The notes below the pieces were generated by a model. The model ran no database searches. It was not told the DNA's origin and was given only the letters and a program-made list of their open reading frames with translations. The translations under genes and the position numbers were made by a program. This document shows positions 19,001 through 27,670 of a stretch of 64,000 nt of DNA, in pieces. Source of the DNA: Ruminococcaceae bacterium UBA1405 (GTDB lineage Bacteria > Bacillota > Clostridia > Oscillospirales > Ruminococcaceae); assembly GCA_002305685.1 (NCBI GenBank), contig DBQB01000019.1, positions 19,878-83,877 on the forward strand, given 5' to 3'. Within the stretch, counting starts at the first letter, position 1. Each line of letters starts with the position of its first letter.

Positions 19001-19386
19001 CGGCGTTTGAGCGAAAGATGCGGATGGACGGACTGCTGCTGCTGGACGATACGGTGCTGGAAGCGATGGAACAAAACCTGGCCGGGCAGTTTATTCCGGT
19101 CAAAAAGAATAAGGACAACCGTCTGGACACGGCCAGCCGCACCCACACAGCCACACCGGAAGAGCTGGAGATGTTGCGGCAGTTCCTGATGAAGAATGCA
19201 TCCGAAATGGCGCAGGCGCTGCATCGCGGACAGATCGATAATCTGCCCATCTTCCGCTCAGGGGAGCTGGGATGCAGGTACTGTGAGTTTGCCGCAGTCT
19301 GCGGGCGGGAGCCGGATTCCAAGAAACAACGAGACTGCCCTGATTTGAGCAGAGAGGAAATTTTCAGACGCATGGGACAAAGATAA
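16042..19386 (+). CDS. addB: Helicase-nuclease subunit AddB (RexB)
   Basis: A 1114-residue subunit of the AddAB double-strand-break resection enzyme that prepares ends for RecA at Chi-like sites. A Walker A motif GEAGTGKT lies at residues 11-18, as expected for AddB. The C-terminal PD-(D/E)XK nuclease contains LLEGVVDRVDLL and LRVIDYKSG near residues 890-925. The four cysteines of the iron-sulfur staple are visible: Cys759 in FAKCPFAYF and Cys1078, Cys1081, Cys1087 in CRYCEFAAVC. The ATG at 16042 follows AGGAGAAAGG. addA starts 79 bases after its end. Confidence 0.95.
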   Translation: MGKAMIRWLLGEAGTGKTTQLYQMLRDTLDSGQKAILLVPEQASFEAEKRAYEELGARRCLSLEVLSFTRLCNLVFRNFGSLAGRALDDCGRILLMSLALGEMQDMLSVYRRHPANPSFVSAMVEMAGELKNAGISPDALAQTVKTLSPGSEKKKLQELSVIYGTYQALIDCKYLDPLDDLMRACSLVEGTGFFRQYAVFCDGFKGFMAGEYRMLERIIADSPQVVFAFTCDGIGDNEGGTGLFSPVKETIRRLIRISSTAGVPVASPLILKQPYRFQGDQLRHLALHLFRPAVPYTEKPDGSVALVQFQNPYEEIEGVARQINLLVRQGWRYRDFAVIARNLESYQTAVETLFGRYGIPYFLDKRVDVENHPITALVLTALEGIKGAPDTQQLLRLAKSPLLGFDPCEVAMLENYCYVWRIEKSQWESSFQNHPDGFGAKMDQETEQRIETIESLRRRLMTPLLRLRQMLEGCDGGTFARGVFSYLEESGAVEALAKVPEQDDITPQVWDGLCTILDRFFLVMREIHLPASRFGELLRLSLQTLEIGLIPQTGDQVLVGVADRIRPQNPKGVFLIGANQGVFPARIEQGGLLSEEDRRLLSQYGLEISETAQQRAVSEKYWAYFAMTSPSHRLYVSYSTATMDSKALYPSVLAEQLLRLFPAVRQTGGYEGKENPFYGVVNEATAFSAYCRELAEPSHTQQRTVLETFLRHSHYQNRLDGLEKLRQEPGYQLDPVLAARLFGKTMRISPTRADDFAKCPFAYFVRHGLRLRPRRRAELTPLESGTAIHYVLSQMLRSHPPAQLQSLSKEEMTQEVDQLLEEHLQKQLKREDEAPARFSYLYRRMRATLLFLLEHLGQELGQSRFLPVAFELPIGNAGHSQGQRPVPPLTVTAADGVRVLLEGVVDRVDLLEQDGKKYLRVIDYKSGQKKFDLSDLVYGMSTQMPIYLFALCDAQGEDAIPAGILYMPARAQPVEAQRDEAPEKVASAFERKMRMDGLLLLDDTVLEAMEQNLAGQFIPVKKNKDNRLDTASRTHTATPEELEMLRQFLMKNASEMAQALHRGQIDNLPIFRSGELGCRYCEFAAVCGREPDSKKQRDCPDLSREEIFRRMGQR

Positions 19387-19465
19387 AAATGCCCGTCTTT
19401 TCCCTGTGCTCCCGTCCCAACACAACCCCAAACAAGATCAACATCAACCGAAAAGGAGTGATCCC

Positions 19466-22400
19466 ATGCAGCCAAATTCCCCTTCCGCCCCAAAACCGGC
19501 GGTACAGTTTACCCCACAGCAGCTGGACGCCATCCAGGCCAGAGGAGGCACGGTGCTGGTAAACGCGGCGGCAGGCAGCGGCAAGACCGCCGTATTGGTG
19601 CAGCGGGTGATCCAGCGGATTTTGGACGAGCAGCATCCGGTGGATGCAGACCGATTGCTGGTTGCCACCTTCTCAAACGCCGCCGCACAGGAGATGAAAA
19701 GCAGAATCGCCGCCCAACTGGAAACCCTCTCCCAACAGAATCCACATGACCTACGGCTCGCCCGTCAGCGAATCCTCATGGAGCACTCCAGCATCAGCAC
19801 CATCCACGCCTTCTGTCTTGAACTGATCCGGGAAAACTTTCAGCATCTGGATCTTCCGGTAGATTTTCGTGTGTCGGACGAGCGGGAGACGGCGCTGCTG
19901 CGTCTGGATACCATCAGCGAGGTGGTGGAGGAATCCTATCGCCAGGAACAGCCGGAATTTCTGGCACTGGTGGAACTGCTTTCTGGGGGACGAAACGATG
20001 GCGCCCTGTTTGATACCATTTTGCGGCTATATGATTTTCTCCGCTCCCACGCGTTTTACCGGCAATGGATGCAGCGGCAGCTGGCCGAATACGATCCCTT
20101 CAAAGAGGTATCAAAAACTCGCTGGGCAGAGATCCTTTTTTCGGAAGCCCTGCGCACCCTGCGCTATGCCCAGACTCAGCTGGATCAGGCAATCTCGCTG
20201 GCCGCAGAGGACTCGGTGATGTGGGAAGCATACGGACCGGCCCTGACCCAAGATCAGGAACATCTGCATCGGTTGTCCCAGCTGGCGTCGGCCGGCGATT
20301 GGGACGGTCTTTACCATCGGTTATGGGAGCATCGCTTTGCCTCCCTCAAACCCCTTCGAAAATACGAGGACATCCACCGCAAAGAACGGGTATCCCAGCT
20401 GCGCGGAGTAGTCAAGGAGGTGATCGGCGCTCTGCAGCAGCGCATTTGTACCGACGCCAAAGGTTTCTCCGAGGATATTGCGGACCTTGCTCCCAAAATC
20501 CACTGTCTGTTCGAGATCACCGATACCTTTGACCGCCGTTTTTCCCAGCGCAAAATCCAGCGCCGGATGGTGGATTTTTCCGATCTGGAACATTTTGCAC
20601 TGGAACTGCTCTACACCCAGCTGCCGGATGGAAGCCATCAGCCTTCGGCGCTGGCACGGGAACTCTCTCAGCGATATGAAGAGATTTTGGTGGATGAGTA
20701 TCAGGACACCAACGAGGCGCAGGACGCCATCTTTATCGCCATTTCCCGAGAGGGAAACAACCGATTTATGGTGGGAGATGTCAAACAGAGCATCTACGGA
20801 TTCCGTCAGGCCATGCCGGAGCTGTTTTTGCAAAAAAGTGAGAGCTATCATCCCTATGACGGAAAACAGTTTCCCGCAAAGATTATACTGGGAAAAAATT
20901 TCCGCAGCCGGGAGGCGATCACTGCTGCGGTCAACGCCATCTTTTCCCGTCTGATGCACAGGGAAACCTGTCAGATCGAATACGACGAACAGCAGGCGCT
21001 GGTTGCAGGGGCAAGTTATCCTCTGCTGGGCGCAATAACACCGGAACTGGTGATACTGGATACAGGAGAGATTACCGGGGACAAAGATGAGGCGGAGGCC
21101 GCCTATGTTGCCGCACGGATTGCCAAAATGCTGCGGGAAGGACAGAAAGTCACCGATCATGGGGTACTGCGTCCTGTGCGTCCCAGCGATATCTGTATCC
21201 TGCTGCGCTCTCCCCGAGGCCGGGCGGAAAAATATCTTCAGGCATTGCAGCGGGAGGGCATTGAAGGCTGGAGCGACAGTGAGAGCGGATTTCTCTGCGC
21301 CCGGGAGGTTTCGGTCACCCTTTCGGTGCTGCGGGCGGTGGACAATCCGCTGTTGGATCTGCCGGTAGGAGCGGCGCTGCTCTCCCCCATCTTTGGCTTC
21401 CAGGCCTCCGAACTGACCCAACTGCGCCTGAGCGCACCGGGAAAACCGCTGTATCTGGCCATGGTACAGCGCCAAAGCGATGGTACCGGCACCCAAAAGG
21501 AACGGGACGCCCTGGCGCTATTTGCCGCACTGCGCCAGCAGGCCGCCGGCGAAGGTGCCTGCGGCGTTTTGCAGCAGCTGTACGACCTCACCGATTATCC
21601 CGCCATGGTGCAGATTATGCCGGACGGGGAAACCCGTCATGCCAACCTGATGCTGCTGCTAGAGTACGCCAAACAGTATGAGAAGGCTGGATATCGCGGA
21701 CTCAGCGGGTTTCTGCGGTTTGTGGACAATATGGAAGAACAGCAAAAGGACCTGGAACCGGCTGTTACCTTATCCGAACAGGCGGAGGTGGTGCGGGTGA
21801 TGAGCATTCACCGTTCCAAAGGCCTGGAATTTCCGGTGGTGTTTTTAAGCGGCCTGTTCCATGTCTTTAACCTCTCGGATCAAAACGCCACGGCACTGCT
21901 TCACTCCCGAGCCGGTTTTGCCTGTAAGCGAAAAAGTGCTGACGGCATCAGCTGGTATACCACCGTTCCCCGGGAGGCGGTACAGCTCGCCATCGGACGC
22001 ACCGCCCGGGAGGAGGAGATGCGCATCCTTTATGTAGCGCTGACCCGAGCCAAGGAACGGCTGATTATGACCCTTGCGGAAAATCAACCGGAAAAAGCCA
22101 TCCTCTCCGCCTATGAGGACAGCGCCGACGAGGATAGCCTGCGCTATGCCGTAACCCGTTCCAACAGTTTTGGCAGGTGGCTGTTGCTGGCTTTGAGCCG
22201 TCATCCCGACATGAGCGGTCTGCTGAGCCGTTTTTCCCTACCGGTGGGCGCAACCATCGGCGATCCGGGAACCTTCGACATCCAGCTGCAGCGCTGCCCC
22301 GATCCTCAGCCGGTGCAGCAGCAGCCTTCCCAAAGCGTTTCGACCCAGCCCGATCCAGCGCTGCTGCTGCAGTTGCAGCAGCAGGTCTCCTTTGTCTATC

Positions 22401-23041
22401 CCTATCTGGATGCAGTCCGTGCCCCCTCCAAGCTGGCGGCCTCCCAGATATCCCAGCAGCCGGTATCGGAATCCGGAGAGAATCCTCGTTTTTCCACCCG
22501 GCCGCAGTTTCTCACCGAGGAGGGACTGACTCCCGCCGAACGGGGAGAAGCGCTCCATCGCTTTATGCAGTTTTGCAACTACAGCAAAGCTGCCCAGGAC
22601 CCGGCAGGAGAAGTCCAGAGGTTGGCAGCAGCAGGATTTCTCAGCCAAGCGGAGGCAGAGAGTATTCCGCTGCGCCGGGTGGCCCGCTTCTTCTCTTCCC
22701 CCCTTGCTAAGCGCATCTTTGACGCCCAGCGGGTACATCGGGAACTGCGTTTTCTGGCGGTATTGGGAGAACAGGAACTTTCCCGATGGCGCAGTGACAT
22801 CCGAGGGGACGGCGTTACCACGGTACAAGGCGTTGCCGACTGTGTGTTTGTGGAGGACGGGCAAGGCGTCATTGTGGATTACAAAACCGACTGGGTCACC
22901 CAGGAAGAACAGCTGCTGGAACGGTACCGCCCACAGTTGGAATTGTATCGGATGATTCTGGAAAAAAGTCTGGAAATACCGGTAAAGGAATGTATCCTCT
23001 ACTCGTTTCATCTGGGAAAAGCCATTGCCGTAACACCGTAA
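19466..23041 (+). CDS. addA: Helicase-nuclease subunit AddA
   Basis: A 1191-residue superfamily 1 helicase with a nuclease tail, partner of AddB. Motif I is VNAAAGSGKTAVLVQR (about residues 31-46), motif Ia VATFSNAAAQEM, motif II EILVDEYQDTNEAQ, then VGDVKQSIYGFRQA, MSIHRSKGLEFPVVF and LYVALTRAKERL. The nuclease domain ends with GVIVDYKTDW near residue 1145. The start at ATG 19466 follows AAAGGAG by seven bases; an ATG at 19406 lies upstream of it. addB and addA form one operon ended by the terminator at 23064. Confidence 0.96.
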   Translation: MQPNSPSAPKPAVQFTPQQLDAIQARGGTVLVNAAAGSGKTAVLVQRVIQRILDEQHPVDADRLLVATFSNAAAQEMKSRIAAQLETLSQQNPHDLRLARQRILMEHSSISTIHAFCLELIRENFQHLDLPVDFRVSDERETALLRLDTISEVVEESYRQEQPEFLALVELLSGGRNDGALFDTILRLYDFLRSHAFYRQWMQRQLAEYDPFKEVSKTRWAEILFSEALRTLRYAQTQLDQAISLAAEDSVMWEAYGPALTQDQEHLHRLSQLASAGDWDGLYHRLWEHRFASLKPLRKYEDIHRKERVSQLRGVVKEVIGALQQRICTDAKGFSEDIADLAPKIHCLFEITDTFDRRFSQRKIQRRMVDFSDLEHFALELLYTQLPDGSHQPSALARELSQRYEEILVDEYQDTNEAQDAIFIAISREGNNRFMVGDVKQSIYGFRQAMPELFLQKSESYHPYDGKQFPAKIILGKNFRSREAITAAVNAIFSRLMHRETCQIEYDEQQALVAGASYPLLGAITPELVILDTGEITGDKDEAEAAYVAARIAKMLREGQKVTDHGVLRPVRPSDICILLRSPRGRAEKYLQALQREGIEGWSDSESGFLCAREVSVTLSVLRAVDNPLLDLPVGAALLSPIFGFQASELTQLRLSAPGKPLYLAMVQRQSDGTGTQKERDALALFAALRQQAAGEGACGVLQQLYDLTDYPAMVQIMPDGETRHANLMLLLEYAKQYEKAGYRGLSGFLRFVDNMEEQQKDLEPAVTLSEQAEVVRVMSIHRSKGLEFPVVFLSGLFHVFNLSDQNATALLHSRAGFACKRKSADGISWYTTVPREAVQLAIGRTAREEEMRILYVALTRAKERLIMTLAENQPEKAILSAYEDSADEDSLRYAVTRSNSFGRWLLLALSRHPDMSGLLSRFSLPVGATIGDPGTFDIQLQRCPDPQPVQQQPSQSVSTQPDPALLLQLQQQVSFVYPYLDAVRAPSKLAASQISQQPVSESGENPRFSTRPQFLTEEGLTPAERGEALHRFMQFCNYSKAAQDPAGEVQRLAAAGFLSQAEAESIPLRRVARFFSSPLAKRIFDAQRVHRELRFLAVLGEQELSRWRSDIRGDGVTTVQGVADCVFVEDGQGVIVDYKTDWVTQEEQLLERYRPQLELYRMILEKSLEIPVKECILYSFHLGKAIAVTP

Positions 23042-23063
23042 CCGTCCATTTTATCCCTTTTTA

Positions 23064-23095
23064 GAGCGCCCGAAAAATTCGGGCGCTGTTTTTTT
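23064..23095 (+). terminator. addBA terminator
   Basis: AGCGCCCGAA (23064-23073) pairs perfectly with TTCGGGCGCT (23078-23087), then G and T7. Confidence 0.93.
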
Positions 23096-23304
23096 GCAAA
23101 CGGTGCGGCACAAACCTGACAAATAAACTCTCCGGCTTGCTTCTTAGGGATTTCATCGTCTCAAAAGGTATAAATGACATAGGCAGGAGCAGACTACATC
23201 CTGAAAAAGCAAAGCATCGCCCACGACCGCCGGTTTTCGTTTACAGGGCGGACATTTCAAATATTCCCAGGATTTTTGTGTCCCCGGAAAGAACGGAGGA
23301 AAAC

Positions 23305-24366
23305 ATGAAAAAAGCGCTGATCACCGGGATCACCGGTCAGGACGGCTCCTATCTGGCAGAATTCCTGCTGCAAAAAGGATATGAGGTACACGGTATCGTC
23401 CGGCGCGCCTCCTTTTCCAGTACCCTGCGCCTCGCGCCAATCCTGCACCGCATTTTTCTGCACGAAGGGGATATGACCGATTCCTCCAGCCTTCTGCGGA
23501 TCGTTGGGCAGGTGGCGCCGGATGAAATCTATAACCTGGCGGCACAGAGCCATGTACAGGTCTCCTTTGAGGTACCGGAATATTCCGGCAATGTGGATGC
23601 GCTGGGAGTACTGCGGATTCTGGAGGCGGTGCGGATTTTGGGACTGGGAAAGAAAACCAAAATATACCAAGCCTCCACCTCCGAACTGTACGGGAAGGTG
23701 GAGGAGTCCCCTCAGCGGGAAACTACCCCCTTCCACCCCTATAGCCCCTATGCGGTAGCCAAGCAGTACGGCTTTTGGATGACCCGGGAATACCGGGAGG
23801 CTTACGGTTTGTTTGCAGTCAACGGCATCCTTTTTAACCATGAATCGGAGCGTCGGGGGGAAAACTTTGTCACCCGTAAAATCACGCTGGGGGCCGGAAG
23901 GATTGCCGAAGGATTGCAGCAGCATCTGGAGTTGGGCAATCTGGACGCCAAACGGGACTGGGGATTTGCCGGGGATTATGTGGAATGTATGTGGTTGATG
24001 CTGCAGCACCCCCAACCGGAGGATTTTGTCATAGCCACAGGGGTACAGCATACCGTGCGGGATTTTGCCACCAGAGCCTTTGCCGCCAACGGCATCTCCC
24101 TGGTATGGGAAGGATCGGGACTTGCGGAGAAAGGGTATGACGCCTCCAACGGCAGGATGTTGGTATCGGTAAATCCCCAATGGTTTCGCCCCACCGACGT
24201 TGTGGATCTGTTGGGAGACCCTACCAAAGCTCAGACGCTGTTGGGATGGAATCCCCATAAAACCAGCTATTCTCAACTTGTGGAGCGGATGGCACTCCAT
24301 GACCGCAACCTGGCAAAAAAAGAAAAGGCACTGCGAACCCTGGGGGAGAAAGGAGGGAAAAAGTAA
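23305..24366 (+). CDS. gmd: GDP-mannose 4,6-dehydratase
   Basis: A 353-residue extended short-chain dehydrogenase converting GDP-mannose to GDP-4-keto-6-deoxymannose, first committed step to GDP-L-fucose. NADP-binding GITGQDGSYLAEFLL starts at residue 8; STSELYGKVEESPQRE carries the catalytic Ser/Thr-Glu region and SPYAVAKQYG the Tyr-x3-Lys pair; FNHESERRGENFVTRKIT is diagnostic of Gmd. The start at 23305 follows GGAGG. Its stop overlaps the fcl start (TAATG). First gene of the nucleotide-sugar operon. Confidence 0.96.
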   Translation: MKKALITGITGQDGSYLAEFLLQKGYEVHGIVRRASFSSTLRLAPILHRIFLHEGDMTDSSSLLRIVGQVAPDEIYNLAAQSHVQVSFEVPEYSGNVDALGVLRILEAVRILGLGKKTKIYQASTSELYGKVEESPQRETTPFHPYSPYAVAKQYGFWMTREYREAYGLFAVNGILFNHESERRGENFVTRKITLGAGRIAEGLQQHLELGNLDAKRDWGFAGDYVECMWLMLQHPQPEDFVIATGVQHTVRDFATRAFAANGISLVWEGSGLAEKGYDASNGRMLVSVNPQWFRPTDVVDLLGDPTKAQTLLGWNPHKTSYSQLVERMALHDRNLAKKEKALRTLGEKGGKK

Positions 24367-25306
24367 TGCAGCCCGATGCAAAAATTTATGTGGCAGGACA
24401 TAGAGGAATGGTGGGTTCCGCCATTGTAGAGCAGCTGCAGCAGCAGGGATACCGCAATCTGCTTACCAGAACCCATGCCCAACTGGATTTAACCCGGCAG
24501 CAGGCAGTGGAAAGTTTTTTCAGGAGCAAAAGCCGAAATATGTTTTCCTGGCAGCAGCCAGGGTGGGGGGCATCGGAGCAAATTCCAGCGCCCAGGCAGA
24601 TTTTCTTTATCAGAACATGATGATGGAGATGAACGTCATCCATGCCGCATGGCAATGCGGATGCAAAAAATTACTGTTTTTGGGCTCCTCCTGTATTTAC
24701 CCCAGGATGGCCCCTCAGCCGATAGCCGAAAGCTGCCTGCTCACCTCCCCGCTGGAAAAGACCAACGAGGGTTATGCGCTGGCAAAAATATCCGGCCTCA
24801 AATACTGTGCCTATCTCAAGAGACAGTATGGCGCCGATTTCATCTCGGTGATGCCCACCAACCTTTATGGCCCCAACGACAACTATCACCCCACGAACAG
24901 CCATGTGCTGCCCGCCATGATCTGCCGGTTCCATCAGGCGAAGGAAGCAGCGCTGCCCTATGTCACCTGCTGGGGAGACGGAAGCCCTCTGCGGGAATTT
25001 TTGTACGTGAAAGATTTGGCTGAGTTCTGCGTGTTCTTGATGGACCATTACAGCGGTGAGGAACCGGTCAACGCCGGTACCGGTCAGGAGATCACCATCC
25101 GGGAACTGGCAGAGCTGGTGGCGCAGGTTGTGGGATACCACGGGGAAATCCGCTGGGACACGACAAAGCCCAACGGCACCCCCAGAAAGCTGCTGGATGT
25201 GAGCAAGGCCACCGCTTTGGGATGGCGATACAAAACCGAGCTCAGGCAAGGGATCCGGCTGACCTATGAAGATTTTTGTAAAAATTCCGCCAACTTACGG
25301 CGCTAA
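24366..25306 (+). pseudogene. fcl: GDP-L-fucose synthase, frameshifted
   Basis: This enzyme epimerises and reduces GDP-4-keto-6-deoxymannose to GDP-L-fucose. Frame A from ATG 24366 gives KIYVAGHRGMVGSAIVEQL (the NADP site) up to VESFF; the frame then breaks in a T6 run (24515-24520). With seven T the reading continues QEQKPKYVFLAAARVGGIGA and runs to the end, giving 313 residues, the normal length. Catalytic elements are intact: GSSCIYP and the Tyr-x3-Lys in YALAKISG. A single-base homopolymer loss is more likely a sequencing artefact than decay, since the surrounding pathway is complete. Confidence 0.93.
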
Positions 25307-25339
25307 ACCGTCGCAAACTTCAAAGGAGGAGGATGGAGA

Positions 25340-26659
25340 TTGCATATTCTGCTGCTTTCAGGCGGTTCCGGCAAACGGTTATGGCCGCTCTCCAATGAAA
25401 TCCGCTCCAAACAGTTTCTCAAGCTGTTCCCCGGCCCAACCGGAGAATACCAATCGATGGTACAGCGGATGTATCAAGGCGTCAGCAAGATGGAAGGGAT
25501 TACCGGCGTGACGGTGGCAACCTCCAAGGCACAGCTCTCCCCGCTCTACAGCCAGTTGGGCCGGCAGGTGGATGTCTGCATCGAACCTTGCCGGAGAGAC
25601 ACCTTCCCTGCCATCGCTCTTGCCGCAGCATACCTTCGGGATGTAAAGAAAATAGACTGTGAGGAAACGGTGGTCATCTGTCCGGTGGACCCATATGTGC
25701 AGCAGGATTACTTTGAAGCCCTTGCCGATGTGGGAAAACTGGCTCAAAAAGGGGATTCTCATCTGGTTTTGATGGGAATTGCCCCTACCTACCCCAGCGA
25801 AAAGTACGGCTATATCCTTCCGCAGGATACCGGTACCGTCAGCCGGGTATCCGCCTTTATCGAGAAACCGGACACGGCCTCGGCAAGAGAATATATCCGC
25901 CGCGGCGCACTATGGAACGGCGGTGTTTTTGGCTGCAAGCTGGGGTATCTGCTGCAAAAAGCGGATGAGAATCTACCGTTTACCGGCTACACCCAGTTAT
26001 ACCAAAACTACCAAAAGCTTACGCCGATATCCTTCGATTATGCGGTGGTGGAAAAGGAAAAACAGATACAGCTGCTGCGCTTCTGCGGGGCTTGGAAAGA
26101 TTTGGGGACCTGGAACACCCTCACCGAAGCGATGGAACAGCCGGTGATTGGCAAGGGGATGTTGAGTGAAAGCTGCCGACATACCTATGTGGTCAATGAG
26201 CTGGATATCCCAATTCTTTGCATGGGATTAAAAGATATGGTGGTTTCCGCTTCTCCCCAAGGAATCCTGGTTTCGGATCTGGAACAGTCCAGTTATATGA
26301 AACCTTTGGTCGAAAAGCTGGACCATCCGATTCGGTTTGCCGAGAAATCCTGGGGCAGTTACCGGGTGCTGGATGTCCAGCAGGACAGTATGACCATCAA
26401 GGTAACGCTGCATCCCGGACACCGGATGCAGTATCACAGCCATCGGTTCCGGGATGAGATCTGGAACATTGTCTCCGGTCAAGGCACAGCAATTGTGGAT
26501 GGTAAGCGCCAGGAGGTAGGGGTTGGGGATGCTGTTTTTGTGCAGGCTGGCTGCCGTCATACCCTATGGGCCAAAACACAGCTCGTCGCAATCGAAGTAC
26601 AGATGGGTAAGGAGATCAGCGCCGATGACAAGCAAAAATATGAATGGGAAGATAAATAG
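25340..26659 (+). CDS. manC: Mannose-1-phosphate guanylyltransferase with cupin domain
   Basis: A 439-residue protein making GDP-mannose from GTP and mannose-1-P. The nucleotidyltransferase signature LLSGGSGKRLWPLSNEIRSK is at residues 4-23, with FIEKPD and WNGGVFGCK further on. The C-terminal third (about 330-439) is the cupin of type II phosphomannose isomerases (SYRVLDV, HPGHRMQYHSHRFRDEIWNI, FVQAGCRHTLWA), so the protein might also isomerise Man-6-P, although a separate manA follows. Start is TTG 25340, a few bases after AGGAGGAGGATGGAGA; the ATG at 25333 is out of frame. Confidence 0.93.
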   Translation: MHILLLSGGSGKRLWPLSNEIRSKQFLKLFPGPTGEYQSMVQRMYQGVSKMEGITGVTVATSKAQLSPLYSQLGRQVDVCIEPCRRDTFPAIALAAAYLRDVKKIDCEETVVICPVDPYVQQDYFEALADVGKLAQKGDSHLVLMGIAPTYPSEKYGYILPQDTGTVSRVSAFIEKPDTASAREYIRRGALWNGGVFGCKLGYLLQKADENLPFTGYTQLYQNYQKLTPISFDYAVVEKEKQIQLLRFCGAWKDLGTWNTLTEAMEQPVIGKGMLSESCRHTYVVNELDIPILCMGLKDMVVSASPQGILVSDLEQSSYMKPLVEKLDHPIRFAEKSWGSYRVLDVQQDSMTIKVTLHPGHRMQYHSHRFRDEIWNIVSGQGTAIVDGKRQEVGVGDAVFVQAGCRHTLWAKTQLVAIEVQMGKEISADDKQKYEWEDK

Positions 26660-27644
26660 CGATTGCTACCCCCAACCTTTCCTGCTGGAACCGGCTTTCA
26701 AAAGCCATCTATGGGGTGGGACCAGGCTGCGGGATAATTTTTCCAAGGAAAGCCATCGGGAGATTGTGGCGGAAACCTGGGAATGTTCCACCCATCCGGA
26801 CGGCCCCAGCCTAGTGGCTTCCGGAGCCTTCCGCGGTCAAACCCTGCGCAGGGTGCTCCAAAGCCATCCCCAATGGGCAGGGGGCCCCTGCCCTGACGGT
26901 CAGCTTCCGGTACTGCTTAAGCTCATCGATGCCAAGGAGGATCTTTCGGTACAGGTACATCCCGACAACCAATATGCCCGCGTCCATGAAAACGGGGCTT
27001 TGGGCAAAACCGAAATGTGGTATATTTTGGATGCTGCGGAAGGCGCCGCCATCGTCTACGGTTTTCTTCATCCGGTGACGCCCCAGCAGATACGCCAAAG
27101 CGTTGAGCAGGGGTGTTTGCAGCAGCATCTGCGCCGGATACCGGTGAAAAAAGGGGATGTTTTTTTCATCCCCGCCGGGATGGTGCACGCGGTTGGAGCC
27201 GGAATCCTTTTGGCGGAAATTCAGCAAAATTCCAACATCACCTATCGCCTGTACGACTACGAACGCCGGGACGAAAACGGATTCACCCGTCCCTTGCAGT
27301 TGGACCAAGCTTTGGCGGTTGCTCGCCTTTCCCCTTCGGAGCCGCCATGCAGGCTGAAAGGGATCATACGGTTTGAACGTGGCGCCACCTTGCACCCGCT
27401 TTGCCGGTGCAGCTACTTTCAGGTGGAGTATCTGCGTCTGGACACCCGGCGCCGCCATCAATTCTGGTATTTAAACAGTACCCCACATTCTTTTCAGATT
27501 CTGCAATGTATACAGGGCTGCGGCAGTGTGTTCTGGGAAGGAAAATCCTTGTTTTTTCATCGGGGAGACTGTATTTTTGTTCCCGCCGGCACAGCAAAGC
27601 TGGGATTTCACGGACAGGGGGAGCTGCTGAAAATCCAGTGCTGA
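26625..27644 (+). CDS. manA: Type I mannose-6-phosphate isomerase
   Basis: A 339-residue zinc cupin interconverting fructose-6-P and mannose-6-P, entry step of the pathway. AFKSHLWGGTRLRDNF near the N-terminus, KLIDAKEDLSVQVHPDN (metal ligands Gln/His), GKTEMWYILDA (Glu ligand) and FFIPAGMVHAVGAG (His ligand) match the short Bacillus-type ManA. ATG 26625 follows AAGGAG by ten bases and lies inside the end of manC (35-base overlap), indicating coupling; ATG 26640 is an alternative. Confidence 0.93.
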   Translation: MTSKNMNGKINSDCYPQPFLLEPAFKSHLWGGTRLRDNFSKESHREIVAETWECSTHPDGPSLVASGAFRGQTLRRVLQSHPQWAGGPCPDGQLPVLLKLIDAKEDLSVQVHPDNQYARVHENGALGKTEMWYILDAAEGAAIVYGFLHPVTPQQIRQSVEQGCLQQHLRRIPVKKGDVFFIPAGMVHAVGAGILLAEIQQNSNITYRLYDYERRDENGFTRPLQLDQALAVARLSPSEPPCRLKGIIRFERGATLHPLCRCSYFQVEYLRLDTRRRHQFWYLNSTPHSFQILQCIQGCGSVFWEGKSLFFHRGDCIFVPAGTAKLGFHGQGELLKIQC

Positions 27645-27670
27645 CAAGGGAAAGGAAGGAGAAATACACC

